From Mixophyes australis (lineage: Eukaryota; Chordata; Amphibia; Anura; Limnodynastidae): a stretch of 64,000 nucleotides of DNA. The notes beneath the pieces were generated by a model that ran no database searches, was not told the DNA's origin, and worked only from the letters and a program-made list of their open reading frames with translations. Both the position numbers and the translations under genes were made by a program. Shown here piece after piece: positions 48,130 to 60,269 of this stretch (its first letter is position 1; each line of letters begins with the position of its first letter). The stretch is from positions 123,844,765 through 123,908,764 of the forward strand of contig JAVHZZ010000005.1 of the NCBI GenBank assembly GCA_036250195.1, given 5' to 3'.

Positions 48130-49420
48130 TGATGATGTCATTTTGTAGAGTCGGCAACCAGAACCTTTTGCCCCACCTCAAATATGTGTTCTCTCACATT
48201 GCGGTCATACCACAGCTTCTGTTTCACCTGCACAACTTTCAGGTTGCTCTGTGCCCATCCCCATTAAGGACTGCAAATTTTCCCTGAACTGCACTACACA
48301 TTGTTTCTGGGGTGATCAATTTCCCTTCCCACTCTTCCCTAATCAAATCTAACGGGCTGCGCACCCGGGGCCCATACATGAGTTCAAAGGGTAAGAAGCC
48401 AGTGGATTCATGTGGTACCTCGCGGTATGCAAAGAAGAGGTTAGGCAGGAACCTCTCCCAGTCTCTTTCCCGCGACTCCACAAAAGTCCTAAGCATTTGT
48501 TTTAGGGTGCTATTAAGGCGTTCGCACAGTCCGTTGGCCTGCGGGTGATACGGGGAAGTAATTAAATGCTTCAACTGCATCTTTTTACAAAGACTCTGCA
48601 TGATGTTAGACATGAACTGGGTACCTTGATTAGTTAACATTTCTTTTGGGAACCCCACCCTGGAGAAAATACTTATAAAGGCAATTGCTACTTTGTCTGA
48701 GCGAATGGAGGAAAAAGCTACTGCTTCTGGGTACCTAGTAGCCTAATCCACTACAGTCAGAATGTACTCTTTCACTGAGCTACTGGAAATGGCTAGGGGA
48801 CCCACAATATCCACAGCAACCCGTTCAAAGAGTTCTGATATGACGGGCAGGGGAATGAGAGGGGCCCTCCATACATCACTAGACTTCCCAACAACCTGGC
48901 ACACATGGCATGAGTGATAGTACTTGGCTATGTCAGTCAGCATGCCAGGCCAGTAAAATTTATGTACTAAACGAGCTTTAGTTCAGGCAACACCCAAATG
49001 TCCTGCTAGGGGTATATCATGGGCTACTTTCAGCACCCCTCCTTATAGGTTTGGGGTACAACTAGTTGCCTTTCAGCAATTACATCTGGATGCATACTCG
49101 TGGTATTTTTCTCTCTGTGCAAAAGGTCATTTTCCCAAAAAATTCTGTCTTCCTTACTTTCCAGACAGGCCTGACTGACCCTCCCTCTCAATGCTGATAG
49201 ACTGGGATCAGTGTTTTGCTCTGTTTTAAAAGTGTCACTCCTGAGATTGTCAGTGTTACCCACAGCAGGAGATTGCTCATTCAAATCACTGCTTGAATCT
49301 GCAGCTTCTACTGTGAGGGAGGGGAATGGAGGGGGATTAGCTTCTAATGAACTTCCCTCCACACTTTCAGAGGTTAATGCACAGCTCTTCTGTGCTGGTC
49401 TCTGGGTCACTACTGCGAAG
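48130..49420 (-). pseudogene. Ty3/gypsy pol fragment: RNase H-integrase linker and integrase
   Basis: Minus strand, in order. 49,410-49,030: linker with 'SLSALRGRVSQACLE' and 'LLHREK'. 48,943-48,743: 'YYHSCHVCQVVGKSS' (zinc-finger Cys pair) and 'AVDIVGPLAISSSSVKEYIL' (first catalytic Asp). 48,658-48,239: 'GFPKEMLTNQGTQFMSN', where the expected catalytic Asp of the T-D-x-G block reads Asn, then 'SPYHPQANGLCERLNSTLKQ' with the Glu and 'FFAYREVPHESTGFLPFELM'. Stop codons separate the pieces. A different lineage from the chromodomain element at 58 kb. 5' parts (gag, RT) are absent. Confidence 0.85.
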
Positions 49421-49479
49421 ACATTGGATATATTTTCACACTTTGAATTGGGCTCATGTAAATCGATCTGCCTACCTAA

Positions 49480-50100
49480 AACACTAGCAGACTGTTAAGA
49501 CTGCCTGTATTTTGTACGTGGCTGCAGTACCTCAATTCCACCAGAGGTGCTGCTGTTTTGCCCCTGAACTTTATACCTTGCCTGTAGGAGTTAATTTCCT
49601 TACCTTATTAGTACCAGCACCTGTCTCACAGCCTTATATACCTGCCTCAATCTGTGTTCTGTGCAGTTCATCGTTTATCCCTGTTCCAGTTTTGCTTTGC
49701 TGCTGTCTGATCTTCTGTTTTGACCCTCTGCCTGATTACTGGACACTGCTTATTTGCCTTTTGCCCTGACCTCCACCTGATTACTGGATTCTGCTTGAAC
49801 TACTGTTGCCCTGTCCTATGCCTGGTCACTAAACTCGGCTAGTCTTTATGCTTCCCTGGACTGCCTTGTGCCTCTGGCAATCTGGAATACTGATCCCTGC
49901 CTCATTAGTCTGGAGTCTTGTGCCTCCTTTAAATTGGGTAACTCAATATACTTGTTCCTGCATTTAAACTGTATTTGTCATTACTTGGAACTTGTTGCTC
50001 TGTGGACTATTCCTGCCATTCATCACACCTGTTCTTATTTGTATATTGGAGTATACCTGTTTATTTTGCTAGCTGAAAATCTGCATATTCCACAAACTGA
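49480..50100. repeat. LTR- or leader-like sequence
   Basis: Pyrimidine-rich text with recurring 'tgcctgattactgga' (49,728 and 49,771) and 'ctgcctc' blocks, no coding motif. It lies at the 5' side of the minus-strand gypsy fragment. The composition resembles LTR DNA of frog gypsy elements such as that at 58 kb; similarity was not tested. Confidence 0.3.

Positions 50101-50103
<3 letters not shown>

Positions 50104-50138
<35 letters not shown>
50104..50138. repeat. (TA)n microsatellite
   Basis: Perfect TA run of 35 bases directly abutting the LINE fragment that follows. Confidence 0.95.
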
Positions 50139-50141
<3 letters not shown>

Positions 50142-50530
50142 GAATATCTCTTTAAGTCTCCCCTGAAATTTACTTTAGAATGGGAAAAGGATTTGGGAGT
50201 AGAGTTACAACAAGCTGATTGGTCTAAAATCTTTCAAACAATCCATGCTTGTTCTCCTAATGTCTCAATATTAGAGACTCACTTTAAGGTTATTACAAGG
50301 TGGTATAGATGCCCGACATATCTTGCGAAAATGTTTAGCGGACAATCTGTCTGCTGGGGATGTACACAGGAACCAGGTTCACTAATACACATCTGGTGGG
50401 ACTGTCCTATACTACAACCTTTTTGGTCACAAGTTATAGACATTACAAGGAAATTACTTGGCCAATCCATTCCCGATACCCCAGTAACAAATCTCTTCTA
50501 CCATTCAGATCCTACCATACAAAATTCGGA
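50139..50530 (+). pseudogene. Tx1/L1-clade LINE ORF2 C-terminal fragment
   Basis: The plus frame has 'LEWEKDLGVELQQADWSKIF', 'SILETHFKVITRWYRCPTYL' and a cysteine block 'CWGCTQEPGSLIHIWWDCPI', the C-terminal domain that follows RT in Tx1/L1-type LINEs. Strongly 5'-truncated. The frame departs from the family after 'LFYHSD'. Confidence 0.8.
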
Positions 50531-50966
50531 AATGTGCAGGAGTGAAGGAAGAGCCCAGGTGCGTTTCAATCCAGATTTAATTGGTAGGCCAGGTGTACAT
50601 GAGTGTCATCCTCATTGCAAAGCACCGAATACTCGTCTCATCGCTCTGTTCTCCGTCTTTTTGGATTAACAGACAGCTACTTTACACACAGGTGTAGGAA
50701 AGATCCGTGTGCGACGTGAGCTTGCCAATACGTGCTCAGATAACCAAACAGAGCGCAGAGTATTGCAGAGTAGAATTTGGAGATTAAAAATTAGATCTGT
50801 GGTGTTTGCCCGAAGGGAGTTGCGGGTACTGACCGAGGGCATGGACAACATGCCCTTGGGCAGATACATCAGTAACGAGATGAAATTGCGGGCCTATGAA
50901 AGGGTCCGCAGATACCTGCGCCTTCAGTTTAATTGGCGGCGGACGTCAACCGGAGCTGATGAGTGA
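50531..50966 (+). other. Unrecognised ORF segment, GC-richer than surroundings
   Basis: A frame from about 50,700 to 50,966 encodes an Arg-rich, probably helical segment: 'RRVLQSRIWRLKIRSVVFAR', 'GMDNMPLGRYISNEMKLRAY' and 'ERVRRYLRLQFNWRR'. A second frame upstream (50,545-50,669) gives 'FNPDLIGRPGVHECHPHCKA'. Between them is a stop. I do not recognise the family. The sharp rise in GC and CpG relative to both sides suggests inserted DNA, either part of a mobile element or a retrocopy exon. No ATG context or splice signals support a live gene. Confidence 0.35.
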
Positions 50967-51471
50967 TCTCAAGGAGGAGATCAGGAGATCTGAGTTCTCT
51001 GTTAGTCGTATGAATTTGTGCTTAAACATACTTATTTAGTGTAATTTTCCAAAAATGTTAACCAAAATCACATGACATAGCCTAGCACTACATATCAATC
51101 TTCCTCCAGACTAAAAAGGTAGTTCCCCCTCCAATGCAACCTGCTTTTGATCTCGTCTCATATTTTTTGTGGCTGAACATTTACTTTCCTTAATGATTGA
51201 GGGTCAAACTCCAGAACATTAAGGCAAGTTTTGGATTCCAACTCTTGACCCCAGTGCTGTTATGCAGAAGTGCCATCAACTAAGACAACTGGTTGACCTT
51301 ACCTTAAAAACATTTTAATATTACAGTGGCAGATGTGTTTTTGTTATTGCAAAAAGCTTTGAACGCCATCTTTGAAAACCATATCCACACTCACAGTTGT
51401 CCTTAGATGATTTTCACATATTAGTAGGGCAAACAAAAACACCTACTGTATTATATATAACTATCAGCCAT
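50967..51471. other. Nothing certain; faint SINE trace
   Basis: At about 51,230-51,290 the text 'ttccaactcttgaccccag' and 'gcagaagtgcca' resembles the head of the SINE in minus orientation, heavily diverged. Otherwise no feature. Confidence 0.3.
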
Positions 51472-51484
51472 TCATTATCTGACT

Positions 51485-52145
51485 AGAAAACAATAATTGT
51501 CAGCGCTTATCCTTTACACTGCATATCTGTGTGTGTCTAGCATCCCAACGTCAAGAGCACCTCATTATATGTAGGTCCTACACTGACCTATATGCTTTAA
51601 ACACCATTAAATTGCAGTTAAAATCAGATACACTCGCCTCCCAGGTAAAGGGGTTTACATCTAGCAAGGGCTGGCTTGTGAGCCACACCCAAATGTGCCT
51701 TAAATAGGCTTAATGGACAGCTGCTATGACAAAAAGGCAATATTTTGAAGTAAAACCAGAGAAAAACAAGCCCGCGCTCGGTATATCCCACATTATATAT
51801 TGTACCAGCTGCTTGGCAATAAGCCTGCGCTCGGTATATCCTATATTGTATGTGGTACCAGCTGCGTGGCAATATAAATGCCCATATATGTATACAAAAC
51901 AAAAAGACAGTTGTCAGCGCTTATCCTTCACGCTGCATATCTGTGTGTGTCTAGCAAAAAGAAAACATGAGGTATTAGTTCATATTTTGATCAAAAGATT
52001 TAAGCCTGCATCCCAACGTCAAGGGCACCTCATTATATGCAGGTCCTACACTGACCTATATGCAGTTAAAATCAGATGCACTCACCTGCCAGGTATAGGG
52101 GTTTACATCTAGCAAGGGCTGGCTTGTGAGCCACACCCAAAATTA
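51485..52145. mobile_element. Element made of two direct repeats, flanked by a 13-bp duplication
   Basis: Two copies of a block of about 200 bases, 51,493-51,705 and 51,905-52,140, share 'gtcagcgcttatcct', 'gcatatctgtgtgtgtctag', 'aggtcctacactgacctata' and 'ctagcaagggctggcttgtg'. Between them is a 50-base unit repeated twice ('gcgctcggtatatcc' and 'gtaccagctgc', 51,775-51,880). The flanks are both 'tcattatctgact' (51,472-51,484 and 52,146-52,158). The structure fits a truncated retroelement with direct terminal repeats; there is no ORF to name it. Confidence 0.65.
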
Positions 52146-52158
52146 TCATTATCTGACT

Positions 52159-53117
52159 GTTTTAATTACGATGGGGCCCCAAAAAAGGGATATTTCAAAA
52201 TTACAGACTTAAACTGAGATAGTCCACATCCCTAAGCCAAAAGCAAACATTTGTTACAGGCCATGTGAAGTGGTGTGTGTCTGTCATGTTTATATCCTTT
52301 GGGAGAAGTTAGTGAATCTTTATCTGTGGTGGCAATAAAAGGTTTCACAATTTCTGATCACATGATTATTGGACTACATCTATATAATTGTTAAGCAGGT
52401 TAACCTTTGAACAATACACTTATATGTTATTTTTATTCAAACAGACCGTAGACGTAGATTGTACTGGTAATAAATCCCTGATGTCATACATGTTCAATTA
52501 AAGTTGACATAAATGTCACAGGTTTCCATTATGATGGGACTACAAAGTATTTTTGGAAAATACACTTTTCACGCCCCCCTCCCCTGGCCAGAATTGTGTA
52601 TATATATAAAACTGCCACACAAAAGCCTTACGCCTCTTGCTCCAATCGTATTTGGCATCCAATTAGACATTGCTGTCATTTTAAAGTAAGGTAACAGCAC
52701 ACATCTCTGCTAACTCCTGTCTGTTTTCAAAATTAGGTGGCCATGGATTTTTTTTTTTTAAATTTTTCTTTTACAGTTCAAGTACATACCTCAATGTGGC
52801 CCAGACCCCCTTCATCATTGGCCCAAATTAGGGCGAAAATTGCTAAATATGCCAAAAAAGCTAAAAAATACAATAAAAAAAAATACTGCAACAAACAGAG
52901 TTGTTGAAAACTCTTCATGAGTAATTTTTTTTTTTAAATGTAAATAATTCTAATTTTGTGGTCATGTTAAAAATATGTTTATCTAATCAAACAGAATCAT
53001 TGGTGTGTGTCTTTATTAATATATTACAATTGCACAACATGTGGGTATAAGGACAATAAAGAATGGATATTTCAATTAAACAATACTAACATTTAAGCTA
53101 GCTTGCTTTGTTACTAC
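52159..53117. other. No feature recognised
   Basis: AT-rich intergenic sequence with short homopolymers. No motif. Confidence 0.4.
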
Positions 53118-53408
53118 TACATCATCATTGCACCATTTAAATAGCACCAGTAATTATGCCTCAGTGTCCAGAGAAGGCAATCTGTCCCAAAAGAGCTTAC
53201 AATGTAAAATCTGTAACACAGACAGACTCAATCAATTTGTTAGCAGCAAATGAAGATACACTAGTATGGATTAGGATTTTTGAAGGAAATCCACACTAAC
53301 ATGGGAAGAACACTAACTCCATACACATAAGGCAATGGTCAGGAATCAAACTCATGACACCAGCACAGGGAGGAAGAGGTGCTAGATACTAAGCCACCAT
53401 GTTGACCC
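53118..53408 (-). repeat. Old diverged SINE copy
   Basis: The full order of SINE blocks is recognisable but mutated: 'catttaaatagcaccag', 'aagagcttacaatgtaaa', 'aagaacactaactccatac', 'aaggcaatggtcaggaat' and 'ctaagccaccatgttgaccc'. Confidence 0.75.
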
Positions 53409-53693
53409 GGTATTGGCTATAATAGTTTTCTATACAAGATGGGTAAATAACATGCAAGTAGTAGATGGTGGAAAAAAGGTTTGCATTTGCTATTTGCATT
53501 TCACAAAAAGGAACCGATGCCCTCAAACAACAATCCTTTCAAGAGGTAGGCCATCCGTAGTAATAGCATACACATAATGTGCCCTGGGGGCCAGAATCAT
53601 TAAGGAAGGTATATGCCAAATGCCATACAAAATTGAAAACTTCACACAATCATGTGGTATTGGAGTGATAGTCAAATGTTAACTTCCAACGTC

Positions 53694-53825
53694 AGAGTAA
53701 ACCCACGCAAACATTGAAGAGAACATACAAACTCCACACAGATAAGTCCATGGTTGGGAATTGAACTCATGACCTCAGAGCTGTAAGGCAGAAGTGTAAG
53801 CGACTAAAACCACCATGCTACTCGA
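53694..53825 (-). repeat. SINE 5'-half copy
   Basis: 'agtaaacccacgcaaaca', 'gagaacatacaaactccac', 'ttgggaattgaactcatgac' and 'accaccatgctactc' match the head half of the SINE. The 3' half is missing. Confidence 0.8.
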
Positions 53826-54224
53826 CTATGGTCAGCTTTCTGTTTGGGTAAAGCTGAGTACATAAAATAACCTATAAGCCGTAGATGATGATTTTTTTTT
53901 TTTATAGACAATGTGGCATTTACCTCCAAGGAGCCTGTCCCCTCCAAATCAACCCTTTCCCCTCTCTTAGGCCATTTCTAGTAATAAATGTCACCATGCA
54001 CATAATAATGTGCTTGTGATCTGTGGGCCATCATCCTTTTGAAAAGTAAAAACATTAACATTGTCAGCAAGAAAAAAAGCAACTTGCATTTGAGTGGGAG
54101 ATACAAGTTAAATATGAGGGCAGATTTGTCATTGTGGTCGAGGACTGTAGATCCCTTTTGAACGACAAAGTAGAAAAGAAGCTGGTTTGGGCAAAGTTCC
54201 TGTGGTGTTTCTTTCATTAATGAA
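53826..54224. other. No feature recognised
   Basis: AT-rich. A 79-residue minus-strand frame at 53,978-54,217 has no motif and is probably chance. Confidence 0.4.
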
Positions 54225-54330
54225 TAAAGACCACAAGCTGCACACAGATGCTATGGCCATGCTTGGTATTCAAACTCATGACACCACTTTTGTGAGACCA
54301 AAGTGCTAACCACTAAGGTACCTGTGAGAT
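54225..54330 (-). repeat. Diverged SINE head fragment
   Basis: 'ggccatgcttggtattcaaa', 'ctcatgacaccac' and 'gtgctaaccactaaggtacc' match the tRNA-like head in minus orientation. Confidence 0.55.
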
Positions 54331-54439
54331 TCATAATTGGCATATATTTTTAATTAATAATTAAAAGTACTATTAAATAGCACTTTCATCTGTAGCACGC
54401 ATGCTGTATTGTTGAGCTGCTCACTCTTTTTTTCAAAAA

Positions 54440-54540
54440 GTACGTTGCCTTAATGGTTAGCTAATCCACCTTCCAAAATAGGAATCATGAGTTCTAATCC
54501 GAACTCACACCCTTTATCTGTGTGGAGGATGTATGTATCG
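54440..54540 (+). repeat. Diverged SINE head fragment, plus orientation
   Basis: 'gccttaatggttagct', 'atgagttctaatccgaactc' and 'tttatctgtgtggagg' match the SINE head read forwards. Confidence 0.5.
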
Positions 54541-54989
54541 ATTATGGAAGAGAACGCTATGCTTTTTTGGTATGGTCGGGACATAATTATAAAGCAACAT
54601 GAACTTTATAGATTAATTATGCATATTTATTTATGCTAGCGAATTACATGCATTTGCATCAACATGCGCTCTGTTCAACTCAAACACAAACAAGCCCATC
54701 ATACGATTTTTCTTTCATGTAGCAGAGCAAGAAGGTATGTGGATTTAGGTCATTAAAAACACTCCAAAGTCATTGTTCAAGGTTTACAAAACATTTAAAT
54801 GTGAAAAGGAATAATGAGGTTACAACTGTCCTGCATAAATACACACTGGATTGTGTTTTAACATTTGTAAACAAACTTGTCAGACCTCCCACATGACATA
54901 TACATTTCTTATCTTAACGTAGCGGAAGTAAACATAGCAGAACTTTTTAAGTGAGTTAATTGCTTAGGATCCTTGCCTCTATTCCGTTG

Positions 54990-55137
54990 CGTAAAGGACT
55001 GAAGGTGGGTGTGTCTTTCGACTTTGCGTACTTTATTTGAATTGCGAATCTCTTAGTTGGTCCCGGTTCTACTTAAAGTACTCAGCGCAATTTACAATGA
55101 GGAAATATAAGATCTGTTTCTTGTTGAATCAGGCCCT
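54990..55137. repeat. MITE end fragment
   Basis: It ends in 'ttgaatcaggccct', the same end sequence as the MITE at 7.5-7.8 kb ('aatgaatcaggccc'). The internal part differs, so this is another family or a truncated relative. Confidence 0.35.
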
Positions 55138-57549
<2,412 letters not shown>

Positions 57550-58081
57550 ACGGCTCTGAGGTTTTTTTGCAGATCCCCTGCCTCTACTATCGAGGATGGT
57601 GGAGGCAGAATACAATGATATTCACAGGATAAGTTTACGGCTTACAAGCATCAAATGATAACACAGGAGAAAGTAGTAGTGCTGCAATTTAGTGTATTGA
57701 ATATTGGTACAACAGGAATAGATAGATGAATTGGCAGAGATGAATACACGGCAATTCATAGTAATGCAGACACAATTCACATATGCTACTTCATAGTCGG
57801 TAACCCTTGGCAACAGCATGAGATGAAATGATATACAGTTCAATGCAGTGATGGTAAATAACAACACTAGGATCCAATAGAGAACCACACAGCAGATGAA
57901 TGTGAATCACTGGTACAGCATACAGTCCATACAGAATAATATATAGAACTTTAGCTGATCCGAGAGTAGAGATGACTCAACATAGCAGGTGGTACTGGAA
58001 TCACTGATTCTTATAAAGTAAAGCAGTAAGCGTTAAACATCACCCAAGGACTTGGATGAACACTGACACATGCAGTAGAAT
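57550..58081. other. Older sequence hosting the gypsy insertion, left part
   Basis: Text such as 'acacggcaattcatagtaat' and 'aagcagtaagcgttaaaca' continues in style at 63,635-64,000 after the insertion. Its dense AAC/GTA-rich, low-CpG composition suggests an older repeat (possibly an LTR), but no family was recognised. Confidence 0.3.
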
Positions 58082-58086
58082 GTTGC
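58082..58086. repeat. Target-site duplication, left (GTTGC)
   Basis: Five bases directly before the LTR, identical to 63,630-63,634 directly after the second LTR. Confidence 0.95.
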
Positions 58087-58759
58087 TGTTACGAGCCGCG
58101 GCGGTGCCCAGCCGCCGCGACTCACTCACCTGCGTCCCGGCCGTCGCTATGGCGACCGGGACGTCACTTCCTCTCATGTCCCGGCTGTTGCCGGGGCAAC
58201 GACTAGACGCTCCAGCGCTGCGTCCCGGCATTGAGAAGCCAGGCGCATGCGCTCTACAGAATTACTAGCCTGCAGATTAATGAAGTTAGGGGGCTGGTTT
58301 CTATCTGAGCCAGGCCCTGATTGGCTGTCTCAAGTATTTAAGGCAATGAGGTCTGCCACCTCATTGCCGGTTATAGCTTCTGTGTTCCAGTCTGCTGACC
58401 TGCTAGTTCCTGTCCTGTATCCTGATATCTCTATTTGACTCCCCGTGTATGACCCTTGGCTTTGATTTGGACCTTGCTCGTGTTTCCTGTGACCCTGATC
58501 TTTGGCCTGTTTACCCGTTCTGATATTTGCCTGTGACCCCTGACCTCAGCTTGTTCATCGATACCGTTGTCTGCTGCCGGCCCTTGACCTCTGCGTGGAC
58601 CTGACTCCTCTGGCCTGGGTTCTCCCCAGCTGGTACGCACTTCGCGACCCTCTGTCAGTCTGCGGCCCAGTCTGTCCCCACCATCAGGGGCTCCAGTGAA
58701 CACCTGACTGGCGGAGTAGATTCCGGGTTGTGTTGTGCCGGCTGGAGGGGTTCCTAACA
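58087..58759 (+). repeat. 5' LTR
   Basis: U3 is CpG-rich and includes a hairpin 'gagccgcggcgg..ccgccgcgactc'. A TATA-like 'tatttaag' is at 58,335-58,342. Thirty-one bases downstream, 'gccggttata' (58,366-58,375) is the likely RNA 5' end because it is complementary to the primer-binding site. Confidence 0.93.
58366..58375 (+). promoter_or_regulatory. Predicted transcription start and self-primer sequence of the gypsy element
   Basis: 'gccggttata' is the exact reverse complement of 'tataaccggc' directly after the LTR. It lies at the distance from the TATA-like box expected of the mRNA 5' end. In Tf1-type elements the 5' end of the mRNA folds back and primes reverse transcription. Confidence 0.75.
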
Positions 58760-58760
58760 T

Positions 58761-58770
58761 TATAACCGGC
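58761..58770 (+). other. Primer-binding site (self-priming type)
   Basis: 'tataaccggc' begins one base after the LTR. There is no TGG at the LTR edge, so it is not a normal tRNA-complementary site. It pairs perfectly over 10 bases with 58,366-58,375. Confidence 0.78.
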
Positions 58771-58793
58771 CCACTCACGGAGACGAGGTTGGA

Positions 58794-59648
58794 ATGGATG
58801 CAAGTGGATCCTCACCGTCTCCGGCACAAGCCCTAGCAGCCCATGTTGAGTCCTTATATCAGATGATCCAGGGATTGGCTGAGCGTCTGTCTGTTCAAGA
58901 AGAAGCCGCAAAAGTGTCACAACCCACTCCAAGTTCCGTCTGTGAACCTAAGATGAACTTGCCGGATCGTTTCTCTGGAAATAGGTCCCTGTTTCGGAAT
59001 TTCAGGGAGAGCTGCAAGCTCTATTTCCGATTGAGACCCCGCTCCTCCGGGTCAGAGCAGCAAAGAGTCGGGATTATCATTTCCCTTCTACAGGGTGACC
59101 CCCAGTCCTGGGCGTTTTCCTTGCCGCAGACCAGTCCTGCCATGCAGTCAGTAGACGCTTTCTTCGAGGCGTTAGGTCCACTATATGACGACCCGGACCG
59201 TACTGCTTCCGCTGAAACTCATCTACGGGCCTTGAAACAAGGCCGGCGCTCGGCAGAGGAATACTGCGCTGAATTCCGTAGATGGTCACCTGATAGTGGA
59301 TGGAATGATCCTGCCTTGCGGAGTCAGTTCCGTCTTGGCCTGTCGGAACAGGTCAAAGACTCTTTGGTGCAGTACCCATCTCCTACCTCTCTGGAAGATC
59401 TGATGCACCTCTCCATTAAAATCGACAGGAGATTTAAAGAGCGGAAAATCGAAAAGGAGACATCATCACCTCTATCCGGCTTCATTCCTGTTCCCACGGA
59501 TGGTGAGGAACCCATGCAATTGGGGGCGTATCGTCTCTCCCCTGAGGAAAGAGACAAGAGAAGATCACAGGGCCTATGTCTCTATTGCGGCACAAAAGGC
59601 CACTTCTCCCGTTCCTGCCCGAATAAGCCGGGAAAAGAGCATGCCTAG
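58794..59648 (+). CDS. Gag of the Ty3/gypsy element
   Basis: 284 residues, intact. Retrotransposon-gag capsid region at about 60-215 ('[20 protein letters not shown]', '[13 protein letters not shown]', '[11 protein letters not shown]'). A single CCHC zinc knuckle C262-x2-C265-x4-H270-x4-C275 ('[14 protein letters not shown]') lies near the end. It begins at the first ATG, 34 bases after the LTR, and ends at TAG 59,646-59,648. The capsid would package element RNA in the cytoplasm. Ten bases before the stop is the frameshift site that leads into pol. Confidence 0.93.
   Translation: MDASGSSPSPAQALAAHVESLYQMIQGLAERLSVQEEAAKVSQPTPSSVCEPKMNLPDRFSGNRSLFRNFRESCKLYFRLRPRSSGSEQQRVGIIISLLQGDPQSWAFSLPQTSPAMQSVDAFFEALGPLYDDPDRTASAETHLRALKQGRRSAEEYCAEFRRWSPDSGWNDPALRSQFRLGLSEQVKDSLVQYPSPTSLEDLMHLSIKIDRRFKERKIEKETSSPLSGFIPVPTDGEEPMQLGAYRLSPEERDKRRSQGLCLYCGTKGHFSRSCPNKPGKEHA
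59630..59636 (+). promoter_or_regulatory. Minus-one ribosomal frameshift slippery heptamer GGGAAAA
   Basis: In the gag frame the bases read G GGA AAA, the X-XXY-YYZ form. A minus-one slip enters the frame that is open into protease. Seven bases later 'cctagg' (59,644-59,649) can pair with 'cctagg' at 59,668-59,673 to form a downstream hairpin, and the gag stop lies within the first arm. Confidence 0.75.
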
Positions 59649-60262
59649 GGAACGAGGGGAAAGTTCACCTAGGTCTGCAGATTGTCTCCCCGAAAAACGC
59701 CGTATTGATCCCTGCACAGCTCATGTTTAGTGCTCGTTCAATGGACCTGTCCGCCTTCATTGACAGTGGAGCTGCAGGCAACTTCCTGGACATCGGGTTC
59801 GCCCGCGCTGCTAAAATACCGATGGTAAAACTCAAGTCCGCTATTACTGTCTGTGGATTAGATGGAGGTCCGTTGCCTGGTGGCAAAATTTCCTGGGAGT
59901 CCTCGCCACTACAATTAAAAATCGGAGCTCTCCATTCAGAGTCAACAACCTTCCTTCTTATCGATTGTTCATCAGTTCCCTTGATCTTGGGCCACCCATG
60001 GCTTTCCCGTCATAACCCCGTCATGGACTGGGTAAAGGGAGAAATTGTCCAGTGGAGCTCTTACTGTACACAGTCCTGCTTGTCACTGCCCCTGCGGGTG
60101 ATTCAGTCTATTCCGGAGCAGCTTCCCTCACAATATCATGAGTTCTGGGATGTGTTCTCCAAGAAAGCTGCTGACACCTTACCACCTCACCGTGACTTTG
60201 ACTGTGCCATCGAGCTTATTCCTGGTTCCAAGTTGCCTAAGGGTCGCTTGTACTCTCTCTCT
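59637..60262 (+). CDS. Protease part of pol, Ty3/gypsy element
   Basis: This is the frame entered by the minus-one shift. It is continuous from 59,636 and includes the retropepsin active site '[12 protein letters not shown]' and the flap-distal '[17 protein letters not shown]', typical of gypsy proteases. It continues into the RT N-terminus ('[20 protein letters not shown]') and is then broken in a CT-dinucleotide run at about 60,247-60,263, where one extra CT unit shifts the frame. Without that break, protease and RT would be one frame, as usual for the family. Confidence 0.85.
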
Positions 60263-60269
60263 CTGGTCC

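Noticed and set aside
48312..48548. Plus-strand ORF over the gypsy integrase
   Set aside because: Shadow of the minus-strand integrase core, which has the recognisable motifs.
57622..57888. 88-residue minus-strand ORF near the gypsy insertion
   Set aside because: No motif; hydrophobic low-complexity stretch in repeat-like DNA.
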